From Betaproteobacteria bacterium (GTDB lineage: Bacteria; Pseudomonadota; Gammaproteobacteria; Burkholderiales; Usitatibacteraceae), in the NCBI GenBank assembly GCA_003105245.1, contig PQAI01000256.1, positions 1 through 5,177 on the forward strand: a DNA stretch of 5,177 nt, given 5' to 3'. The translations under genes and the position numbers were made by a program. The notes under the pieces were generated by a model. The model was not told the DNA's origin. It was given only the letters and a program-made list of their open reading frames with translations, and did no database searches. This document shows, piece after piece, positions 1 through 5,177 of this stretch (its first letter is position 1; every line of letters begins with the position of its first letter).

Positions 1-1178
1 TCGTAGTCCTTCACGCGGATCACGCTCGCCACCGGGCCGAAGATCTCCTCGCGGCTCGAGCGCATGGCGTTCGTGGCGTCGAGGAGCACGGCGGGGGAAA
101 GGTAGAAGCCGGGCTTGCCGCGCTCCAGCACCTGGCCGCCGCAGCCGACGCGCGCCCCTTCCTTGCGCGCGATCTCGAGCCAGCGCAGGTCCTGGTCGAG
201 CTGGGAGGCGTCGACCACGGGGCCGACCTGGGTGTCCTTCGCGCGCGCGTCGCCCACCACGAGCGAGCGCGTGCGCTCGACGAGCGCGGCCACGAAGCGG
301 TCGTGGATGCCGGAAGTGACGACGAGGCGCGAGGAGGCCGTGCAGCGCTGTCCCGTGGAGTAGAACGCGCCCTGCACGGCGCACTCCACCGCCACGGCGA
401 GGTCGGCGTCGTCGGCCACCACGAGCGGGTTCTTGCCGCCCATCTCGAGCTGGAACTTCGCCATGCGCGCCACCGCCGCCTGCGCGACGCGCCGGCCCGT
501 CTGCACCGATCCGGTGAAGGTGATGGCGTCGACGCGCGCATCGTCGAGGAAGGCCTGGCCCACGACGGAGCCGCGGCCCATCACGAGGTTGAGGACGCCG
601 GGCGGCAGTCCGCTCCGGCTCGCGATCTCCACCAGCGCCCAGGCCGAGCCGGGCACGAGGTCGGCGGGCTTGAAGACCACGCAGTTGCCGTAGGCGAGCG
701 CGGGGGCGATCTTCCAGGCCGGGATCGCGATGGGGAAGTTCCAGGGCGTGATCGCGGCGACCACGCCGAGGGGCTCGCGCGTGATCTCGACGTCCAGGCC
801 CGGGCGCACGGAGGCGAGCCTCTCGCCCGGAACGCGCAGCGCCTCGCCCGCGAAGAACTTGAAGATCTGCCCGGCGCGCCCGGCCTCGCCGATGGCCTCG
901 GGAAGGGTCTTTCCCTCCTCGCGGGCCAGCAGGTCGCCGAGCTCGGCCTTGCGCGCGAGGATCTCGGTGCCGATGAAGTCCAGGGCGTCCGCGCGCGCCT
1001 GCGGCGTGGCCGCCGCCCACTTCGGGAAGGCCTCGCGCGCCGCGGCGATGGCGGCACGGGCGTGCGCCTCCCCGGCCTGCGCGTAGTCGCCGACGACGTC
1101 GGTCGTGTCCGAGGGATTGATGTTCGGGGAGGGACGCTCGCCCTCGACCCAAAGGCCGCCGATCCAGTTGCGCTTCAT
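1..1178 (-). CDS. Aldehyde dehydrogenase, probable 2-oxoglutarate-semialdehyde (2,5-dioxovalerate) dehydrogenase; 3' end cut by window edge
   Basis: Predicted cytosolic NAD(P)+-dependent oxidation of 2-oxoglutarate semialdehyde to 2-oxoglutarate, the last step of non-phosphorylative sugar-acid breakdown. I translated the minus strand from ATG at 1178: 392 codons are present and the frame stays open to the edge. Seen: cofactor and oxyanion motif TPWNFPI (144-150, Asn147), VFKPA with Lys170, FTGS (221-224), general base Glu245 in LEMGGKNP, nucleophile Cys279 in GQRCTASSR, and EEIFGPV (377-383). The family is usually about 480 residues, so roughly 90 C-terminal residues are missing. The start is supported by the usual N-terminus (MKRNWIGGLWVEG) and by AAGGGG at 1185-1190, 6 nt upstream and touching the stop of the preceding dehydratase gene. 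Family membership is certain. The substrate is inferred from the neighbouring dehydratase and from recalled similarity to B. subtilis YcbD. Another semialdehyde or glycolaldehyde is the main alternative. Confidence 0.92.
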   Translation of the reverse strand, partial: MKRNWIGGLWVEGERPSPNINPSDTTDVVGDYAQAGEAHARAAIAAAREAFPKWAAATPQARADALDFIGTEILARKAELGDLLAREEGKTLPEAIGEAGRAGQIFKFFAGEALRVPGERLASVRPGLDVEITREPLGVVAAITPWNFPIAIPAWKIAPALAYGNCVVFKPADLVPGSAWALVEIASRSGLPPGVLNLVMGRGSVVGQAFLDDARVDAITFTGSVQTGRRVAQAAVARMAKFQLEMGGKNPLVVADDADLAVAVECAVQGAFYSTGQRCTASSRLVVTSGIHDRFVAALVERTRSLVVGDARAKDTQVGPVVDASQLDQDLRWLEIARKEGARVGCGGQVLERGKPGFYLSPAVLLDATNAMRSSREEIFGPVASVIRVKDY

Positions 1179-1189
1179 CGCCTGCCCCT

Positions 1190-2920
1190 TCAGTGGATCT
1201 CGGGGTCGGGCGTGGGCTTGCCCTCCTCGAGGAAGTCGAAATCGCAGCCCTCGTCGGCCTGCCGGACGTGCTCCAGGTAGAGCGCGCCGAAGCCGCGCTC
1301 GTAGCGCGGCGCGGGCGGCCGCCACGCGGCGCGCCGGGCGGCGAGCTCCTCCTCGCCCACGCGCAGCTCGAGCCGGCGGCCGGGCACGTCGAGCGCGATG
1401 CGGTCGCCGTCGCGCACGAGCGCCAGCGGCCCGCCCACGTGCGACTCGGGCGCCACGTGCAGCACGCAGGCGCCGTAGCTCGTGCCGCTCATGCGCGCGT
1501 CCGAGATGCGCACCATGTCGCGCACGCCCTCTCTCAGGAGCTTCTTCGGGATGGGAAGCTGGCCCCACTCCGGCATGCCGGGCGCGCCCTGGGGACCGGC
1601 GCCCTGCAGCACGATCACCGAGTCGGCGGTCACCGGGAGCGCGGGGTCGTCGATGCGCGCGGCCATGTCGTCGTAGCTCGAGAACACGACGGCGGGGCCC
1701 TCGTGCTTGTGCAGCCGCGCCTCCATGGCCGGCGGCTTGATGACGGCGCCGCGGGGAGCGAGGTTGCCGGTGAGCACCGCGAGCCCGTCGCCGGCCACGA
1801 GCGGCCGCTCGCGCGGCCGGATCACCTCGTCGTTCCACACGCGCGCGCCGGCGAGGTTCTCGGCCAGCGTGCGGCCGTTCACCGTGCGCGCCGAGCCGTC
1901 CAGGAGGTCCGCGATGCGCGAGAGCAGGCCGCGCAGGCCTCCGGCATAGAAGAAGTCCTCCATCAGGAAGCGGCCCGACGGGCGCACGTCGGCGAGCACG
2001 GGGGTCTTGCGCGCCAACGCGTCGAAGCGCGCGAGGTCGAGCGCGACGCCCGCCCGGCGGGCGACGGCGATGAGGTGCACGATGGCGTTGGTCGAGCCGC
2101 CGAGCGCCAGCACCGTGGTGACGGCGTTGTCGATCGCGCGCGCGTCGACCACGTCGCGGATCTTCAGGTCCTCCCACACCATGTCGACGATGCGCCGGCC
2201 CGTGAGGGAGGCCATCTGGGCGTGGCGGGAGTCGGCGGCGGGGATCGAGGCGGCGCCGGGGAGCGTGAGGCCCATGGCCTCGGCCGCGCTCGTCATCGTC
2301 GAGGCGGTCCCCATGGTCATGCAGTGCCCGGGGGAGCGCGCGATTCCGGCCTCGACCTCCTTCCAGTCCTCCGCGGTGATGTTGCCGGCGCGCAGCTCCG
2401 CCCAGTACTTCCAGGTGTCGCTGCCGCTGCCCAGGGGCTGGCCGCGGAAGTCGCCGCGCAGCATCGGGCCCGCGGGCATGAAGATCGCGGGCAGGTTCAT
2501 CGCCAGCGCGCCCATCACGAGCCCCGGGGTGGTCTTGTCGCAGCCGCCCATGAGCACGCAGCCGTCGGCGGGGTAGCTGCGCAGCAGCTCCTCGGCCTCC
2601 ATGGCGAGGAGGTTCCGGTAGAGCATCGTCGTGGGCTTCTGGAAGGGCTCGGAGAGCGAGAGCGCCGGCATCTCGACCGGGAAGCCGCCCGCCTGCCAGA
2701 TCCCGCGCTTCACCTCCTCCGCCCGTTGCCGGAAGTGCGTGTGGCAGGGGTTGATGTCGCTCCAGGTGTTGAGGATCGCGATCACGGGCTTGCCCGCGTA
2801 GTCGGCGCGGTGGAACCCCATCTGCGCGGTGCGCGAGCGGTGGCCGAAGGAGCGCATGTCGTCCACCCCGTACCAGCGGTGGCTGCGCAGCTCCTCGGGC
2901 TTCTTGCGGCGGGCGGTCAT
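1190..2920 (-). CDS. IlvD/Edd-family sugar-acid dehydratase, probably L-arabinonate (or related pentonate) dehydratase
   Basis: Predicted cytosolic Fe-S, Mg-dependent dehydratase turning an aldonate (L-arabinonate, D-xylonate or similar) into its 2-keto-3-deoxy acid. It has 576 residues, normal for the pentonate branch. Seen: cluster cysteines Cys59 (SDINPCH), Cys127 (GGCDKTTP) and Cys200 ([10 protein letters not shown]); metal-site candidates Glu91, Asp128 and Lys129 (the lysine carbamylated in characterised relatives); and [10 protein letters not shown] (474-483), whose Ser478 and Thr480 match the proposed catalytic serine and threonine of L-arabinonate dehydratase. The N-terminal motifs [10 protein letters not shown] and FGHRSR separate this branch from IlvD (dihydroxyacid dehydratase) and Edd (phosphogluconate dehydratase). 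The ATG is preceded by GGAGA (2928-2932) at 7 nt. It lies 22 nt after the AbrB-family gene and 11 nt before the aldehyde dehydrogenase, so co-transcription is likely. No key residue is missing. The family and general reaction are secure; the exact sugar acid is not readable from sequence. Confidence 0.94.
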   Translation of the reverse strand: MTARRKKPEELRSHRWYGVDDMRSFGHRSRTAQMGFHRADYAGKPVIAILNTWSDINPCHTHFRQRAEEVKRGIWQAGGFPVEMPALSLSEPFQKPTTMLYRNLLAMEAEELLRSYPADGCVLMGGCDKTTPGLVMGALAMNLPAIFMPAGPMLRGDFRGQPLGSGSDTWKYWAELRAGNITAEDWKEVEAGIARSPGHCMTMGTASTMTSAAEAMGLTLPGAASIPAADSRHAQMASLTGRRIVDMVWEDLKIRDVVDARAIDNAVTTVLALGGSTNAIVHLIAVARRAGVALDLARFDALARKTPVLADVRPSGRFLMEDFFYAGGLRGLLSRIADLLDGSARTVNGRTLAENLAGARVWNDEVIRPRERPLVAGDGLAVLTGNLAPRGAVIKPPAMEARLHKHEGPAVVFSSYDDMAARIDDPALPVTADSVIVLQGAGPQGAPGMPEWGQLPIPKKLLREGVRDMVRISDARMSGTSYGACVLHVAPESHVGGPLALVRDGDRIALDVPGRRLELRVGEEELAARRAAWRPPAPRYERGFGALYLEHVRQADEGCDFDFLEEGKPTPDPEIH

Positions 2921-2942
2921 GGCGTGGTCTCCGGCGTTCCGA

Positions 2943-3986
2943 TCATATCGTGGCCCGGCGCCTTGCGAGGAGCTTGTAGGCGGGCTCGGTGAGGAGCATC
3001 ACGATGGCGAAGCGGATCACGTGCGCGGCGGTGACGAAGGCCACGCCGACGCGCAGGACCTTGGCGGTGATGGCCATCTCGGCGATGCCGCCGGGGGCGC
3101 AGGCGAGGAGGATCGTGGCGGGCAGCAGTCCCATGGACCAGGCCACGCCGAAGGCGAGCGCGGTGCACAGGGCGAGCATCACGGCCACCGAGGCGAGGAC
3201 GGCGGCCACGAAGCGCGGCGCCTCGCGCAGGAAGCTCTGCTGGAAGCGCGCGCCGAGGCTGCAGCCGAGCAGGAGCTGGGCGGCGTTGGTGAGCCACGAG
3301 GGGATCGAGGAGAACTGCAGCCCCGCCACGGTGAGGGCGATCACCAGCGCGAGCGGGCCCATCATGAACGGGTTGGGGAGGCGCGTGCGCTGCCAGGCGA
3401 AGGCGGCGGCGAGCGCGAGGGCCGCCAGGGTCGCGAGCCCCGCCGGGTCGAAGGGCACGGCGACCGGGCGGTAGTCGTCGGTGCCCGTCTGGCCCAGCAG
3501 CGTGATGGCCACGGGGACGCTGGTCAGGACGACGAGCAGCCGCAGCGAATGCGCGAGCGCCACCCGGTCGGCCAGCGCCGCGTGGCGGTCGGCGAGCACG
3601 ACCATCTCCTGGGCGCCGCCGATGGCGGTGGAGAAGAAGGCCGTGGCGTGGTCGGTGCGCGCGGCCCGCTCGAGGACGAGGCTCGTCGCCACCCCGATCA
3701 GGAACACCCCCGCGGCGGCGGCGAAGAGCGCGGGCGCGTTGGCCACCACCTCGCGCGCGACGGCGGGGGTGAAGTACAGGCCGAGGGCCACGCCGATGGT
3801 GAGCTGGCCCGCCTGGCGGCCGCCGGGCGGGGCCTCGAGGCTCGCGCCGCCGAACTGCAGGATCGCCATGCCGACGAGCGGCCCGATCATCCAGGGAAGC
3901 GGCGTGCGCAGCCAGGCGCAGAGCGCGCCGCCCGCCGTGCACACCGCCAGCGCCCCGGCGATGGCGGCGAGTCGTCGTCGATCCAT
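2943..3986 (-). CDS. AbrB-family polytopic membrane protein (PF05145-type), possible transporter
   Basis: A hydrophobic inner-membrane protein of 347 residues from ATG 3986, with roughly nine or ten membrane segments, for example near 5-24, 33-46, 84-106, 145-165, 183-198, 205-224, 257-285 and 315-335. It has two related halves: [12 protein letters not shown] (28-39) recurs as [12 protein letters not shown] (203-214), and [12 protein letters not shown] (123-134) recurs as [12 protein letters not shown] (299-310). This duplicated architecture is typical of the family that databases call AbrB or, wrongly, ammonia monooxygenase or transcriptional regulator. No DNA-binding domain is visible. As first gene of an apparent operon with two sugar-acid enzymes, it may export or import a related acid; that is inference. 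ATG 3995 (MRAMDRRR) is an equally possible start and neither has a clear ribosome site. Starts further upstream (4064, 4112) would add a charged tail ahead of the first membrane segment and run through the intergenic palindromes, so I rejected them. Confidence 0.83.
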   Translation of the reverse strand: MDRRRLAAIAGALAVCTAGGALCAWLRTPLPWMIGPLVGMAILQFGGASLEAPPGGRQAGQLTIGVALGLYFTPAVAREVVANAPALFAAAAGVFLIGVATSLVLERAARTDHATAFFSTAIGGAQEMVVLADRHAALADRVALAHSLRLLVVLTSVPVAITLLGQTGTDDYRPVAVPFDPAGLATLAALALAAAFAWQRTRLPNPFMMGPLALVIALTVAGLQFSSIPSWLTNAAQLLLGCSLGARFQQSFLREAPRFVAAVLASVAVMLALCTALAFGVAWSMGLLPATILLACAPGGIAEMAITAKVLRVGVAFVTAAHVIRFAIVMLLTEPAYKLLARRRATI

Positions 3987-4009
3987 GGCCCGCATTTTGC
4001 CCGTTGCCC

Positions 4010-4026
4010 GGAAAAGGCGCTTTTCC
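4010..4026. promoter_or_regulatory. Perfect inverted repeat GGAAAAG-GCG-CTTTTCC, candidate operator or leader hairpin
   Basis: Arms of 7 bp (4010-4016 and 4020-4026) are exactly complementary around a 3-nt centre. The A/T-rich core stands out in GC-rich surroundings. It ends 15-24 bp upstream of the two possible starts of the AbrB-family gene, where a repressor would block transcription or where an RNA hairpin would form in the leader. There is no T-run that would make it a convincing terminator in either direction, and divergent genes need none here. The binding protein, if any, is unknown. Confidence 0.4.
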
Positions 4027-4041
4027 CGCGCTCGGTCCGGG

Positions 4042-4055
4042 TTGACGTGCGTCAA
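4042..4055. promoter_or_regulatory. Candidate FNR/FixK/DNR-family (CRP superfamily) binding site
   Basis: TTGACG-TG-CGTCAA is a perfect 14-bp palindrome with 6-bp arms. It fits the TTGA(T/C)-N4-(G/A)TCAA pattern recognised by FNR, FixK, ANR and DNR-type oxygen- or nitrogen-oxide-responsive regulators. Its centre (4048.5) is 83.5 bp before the nuoA ATG and about 41.5 bp before the start site predicted from the -10-like element at 4077-4082, the classic class II activator position. TTGACG is also the sigma70 -35 consensus on both strands, but no good -10 lies 16-18 bp away on either, which favours an activator site. The regulator itself is not in the window. Confidence 0.58.
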
Positions 4056-4076
4056 AGAGGGCATTGGACGAAAGGC

Positions 4077-4082
4077 TAATCT
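4077..4082 (+). promoter_or_regulatory. Weak -10-like element, candidate nuoA promoter
   Basis: TAATCT keeps the first T, the second A and the last T of the sigma70 -10 box and sits in one of the few A/T-rich patches before nuoA. There is no -35 at normal spacing; the FNR-like palindrome lies where an activator would replace it. The predicted start near 4089-4091 would give a leader of about 42 nt. The element is poor by itself, so support is mostly positional. Confidence 0.33.
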
Positions 4083-4131
4083 GCCCGTGCAGGAAAAAAG
4101 CGGCAGCCGCACGAGCCGCCCCGAGCCGACA

Positions 4132-4497
4132 ATGAACCCCTATGTAGTCTTCCTCCTGTACATGGCCGCGATCCTCGGCGTCGTGGCCCTCATGCTCTTC
4201 CTCAACAAGTTCCTGGGGCCGAAGCCGCAGGACACCGAGGTGAAGCTCGAGCCCTTCGAGTGCGGCGCCACGCCGGTGGACACCCACAACGTGAAGGCGG
4301 TGCCGATCAAGTACTACGCGGTCGCCATCATCTTCATCCTGTTCGACCTCGAGACCGTGTTCCTCTTCATCTGGGCCCTGGGCGCCAAGCCATTGACCGG
4401 GTTCATGATCTTCACGCTCGGGATCTTCGTGGCGCTCCTCGTCCTCATCCTTCTCTACGTGTACAAGGCCCGCCTGCTGGAGGCGGTACGCGAATGA
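4132..4497 (+). CDS. nuoA: NADH-quinone oxidoreductase subunit A (complex I)
   Basis: Small membrane subunit of respiratory complex I, at the junction of the proton-pumping arm and the quinone-reducing peripheral arm. It has 121 residues, the normal family length. Seen: three membrane helices (about 5-27, 62-83 and 90-112); the long loop with the family motif EPFECGATPVDTH (40-52), whose cysteine is Cys44; and the signature IIFILFDLETVFLFIWA (66-82) with acidic residues Asp72 and Glu74. ATG 4132 is preferred because it begins right before helix 1; an in-frame GTG at 4087 would add 15 polar residues. The ribosome site is weak, with no GGAGG-like run in the last 20 nt. Its stop overlaps the nuoB start (ATGA, 4494-4497), implying translational coupling. 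The loop residues (TPVDTHNVKAVPIKYY) differ from the form I recall for typical betaproteobacteria. Confidence 0.96.
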   Translation: MNPYVVFLLYMAAILGVVALMLFLNKFLGPKPQDTEVKLEPFECGATPVDTHNVKAVPIKYYAVAIIFILFDLETVFLFIWALGAKPLTGFMIFTLGIFVALLVLILLYVYKARLLEAVRE

Positions 4498-5021
4498 GCG
4501 CCGAGCGCCGCATCATCCCCATCGAGCCGGCCGGCAGTCCCGGCAAGAGCGCGGCCTTCGAGTACATCTCGACGCGCAAGGACGAGCTCATCGGCTGGGC
4601 GCGCAAGTTCTCCATCTTCCCGTACCCGTTCGTCACCGCCTGCTGCGCCATGGAGTTCATGGCGGTGAGCTCCACGCCCTACGACACCGACCGCTTCGGC
4701 GCGGCGCTGCCGCGCTTCTCGCCGCGGCAGTCCGACCTGCTCATGGTGGTGGGCACCGTCACGCACAAGCAGGCGCCGGTCCTGCTCAAGGTCTGGGAGC
4801 AGATGTGCGAGCCGAAGTGGGTCATGGCCTTCGGCGTGTGCGCCACGAGCGGCGGCTTCTACCAGAACTACGCGGCGGTGCCCGGCATCGACCGCATCCT
4901 CCCCGTCGACGTCTACATCCCCGGCTGCCCGCCGCGGCCCGAGATGGTGATCGACGGGATCATGCAGCTGCAGGACAAGATCGCGCGCCAGAAGCACGTG
5001 ATCGTGACGAAGGATTTCTGA
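4494..5021 (+). CDS. nuoB: NADH-quinone oxidoreductase subunit B (complex I, N2 cluster subunit)
   Basis: Peripheral-arm subunit carrying the terminal 4Fe-4S cluster N2, which passes electrons to quinone at the interface with NuoD. It has 175 residues. The four expected cluster ligands are visible: adjacent Cys50-Cys51 (FVTACCAMEFM), Cys116 (FGVCATSGG) and Cys145 (YIPGCPPRPE). The family blocks FSPRQSDLLMVVGT (75-88) and PVDVYIPGCPPRPE (137-150) are intact. The ATG overlaps the nuoA stop by 4 nt and is served by GGAGG at 4479-4483, 10 nt upstream and inside nuoA. The N-terminal 20 residues are variable. The sequence (PYPFVTACCAMEFM, HKQAPVLLKVWEQM, KWVMAFGVCATSGG) belongs to a complex I type other than the E. 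coli or classic betaproteobacterial and mitochondrial form, by recall. The remaining subunits should follow to the right. Confidence 0.97.
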   Translation: MSAERRIIPIEPAGSPGKSAAFEYISTRKDELIGWARKFSIFPYPFVTACCAMEFMAVSSTPYDTDRFGAALPRFSPRQSDLLMVVGTVTHKQAPVLLKVWEQMCEPKWVMAFGVCATSGGFYQNYAAVPGIDRILPVDVYIPGCPPRPEMVIDGIMQLQDKIARQKHVIVTKDF

Positions 5022-5026
5022 AAAAA

Positions 5027-5177
5027 ATGGGCGCCGAGGTTTTCGACCGGATCGCGGCACGCGTGGCTGCCAGGGAGGAGGAGGGATATTCGTCGGGGAC
5101 GGCTCGTTCCTCGACCACGGTGTCCCACGGCATCCTCGTCGTGAACCTCGCGCCCGGCGCGGTGGCCGATGCCGCGA
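5027..5177 (+). CDS. nuoC: Start of a third gene in the nuo operon, probably complex I subunit C; cut by window edge
   Basis: Fifty codons are present from ATG 5027 and the frame is open to the edge. The gene begins 5 nt after the nuoB stop, with GAAGGA (about 5009-5014) as a possible ribosome site inside the nuoB end, spaced rather far at 12 nt. nuoC nearly always follows nuoB, and the stretch VSHGILVVNLAPGAVADAA (32-50) resembles the strand-rich, variable N-terminus of the 30-kDa subunit. The first 30 residues are charged and Ser/Thr-rich (AAREEEGYSSGTARSSTT) and I cannot match them. The diagnostic NuoC motifs lie beyond the edge, so the call rests mainly on position. NuoC helps hold the peripheral arm together next to NuoD; a NuoCD fusion is also possible. 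Confidence 0.58.
   Translation, partial: MGAEVFDRIAARVAAREEEGYSSGTARSSTTVSHGILVVNLAPGAVADAA

Noticed and set aside
303..1280. A 325-codon plus-strand frame opposite the aldehyde dehydrogenase
   Set aside because: A shadow of the dehydrogenase, whose catalytic motifs are intact in the minus-strand frame.
1193..2992. A 599-codon plus-strand open frame opposite the dehydratase
   Set aside because: Its translation is rich in His, Arg, Gly and Ala with no recognisable motif, while the opposite strand encodes a complete dehydratase with all cluster and active-site residues. Long antisense frames are common in GC-rich genes.
4010..4026. Rho-independent terminator
   Set aside because: The stem is short, A/T-rich and lacks a following T-run, and it lies between two divergent gene starts where no transcript needs to end.
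4042..4047. TTGACG as a sigma70 -35 box for nuoA
   Set aside because: No acceptable -10 lies 16-18 bp downstream; the -10-like TAATCT is about 29 bp away, which fits an activator site better.
3987..4112. Upstream extension of the AbrB-family protein to ATG 4112 or 4064
   Set aside because: It would add a charged, non-homologous tail ahead of the first membrane helix and would run through both intergenic palindromes, including the FNR-like site.
4087..4131. GTG start for nuoA, 15 codons earlier
   Set aside because: The added residues are polar and absent from NuoA proteins, which start right before the first helix; the GTG also lies at the predicted transcription start.
2917..4287. A 456-codon minus-strand frame overlapping the AbrB-family gene and nuoA
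   Set aside because: Low-complexity Arg/Ala/Gly/Pro translation in a shifted frame. It conflicts with two well-supported genes, nuoA and the AbrB-family gene.

Overview
The window is GC-rich bacterial DNA, densely coded, with two gene blocks that diverge from a short control region at about 3987-4131. I see no mobile element, CRISPR array, tRNA or rRNA gene. The sugar-acid genes look proteobacterial, perhaps betaproteobacterial. The complex I genes on the other side are of a sequence type I associate more with delta/myxobacterial and similar lineages, so taxonomy is left open.

Left block (1-3986, minus strand, read right to left): a polytopic AbrB-family membrane protein, then an IlvD/Edd-family sugar-acid dehydratase, then an aldehyde dehydrogenase cut by the left edge. 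Gaps are 22 and 11 nt, so the three are probably one operon. The dehydratase closely resembles L-arabinonate dehydratase, and the aldehyde dehydrogenase resembles 2-oxoglutarate-semialdehyde (2,5-dioxovalerate) dehydrogenase. Together they fit steps 1 and 3 of non-phosphorylative pentonate breakdown: pentonate to 2-keto-3-deoxypentonate, then (missing enzyme) 2-oxoglutarate semialdehyde, then 2-oxoglutarate. The middle enzyme is not in the window. The AbrB-family protein may move a substrate or product across the membrane, but that is inferred from context only.

Right block (4132-5177, plus strand): nuoA, nuoB and the beginning of a third gene, probably nuoC. This is the start of an operon for respiratory complex I (NADH:quinone oxidoreductase). 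nuoA and nuoB overlap by 4 nt, and the third gene starts 5 nt after nuoB.

Between the blocks are two perfect inverted repeats. TTGACG-TG-CGTCAA (4042-4055) fits the FNR/FixK/DNR recognition pattern and lies about 41.5 bp upstream of the transcription start predicted from a weak -10-like element, the usual class II activator position for nuoA. GGAAAAG-GCG-CTTTTCC (4010-4026) lies just upstream of the AbrB-family gene and could be an operator or a leader hairpin. This divergent control region is the most interesting part of the window. I did not find evidence of a wholly new system.
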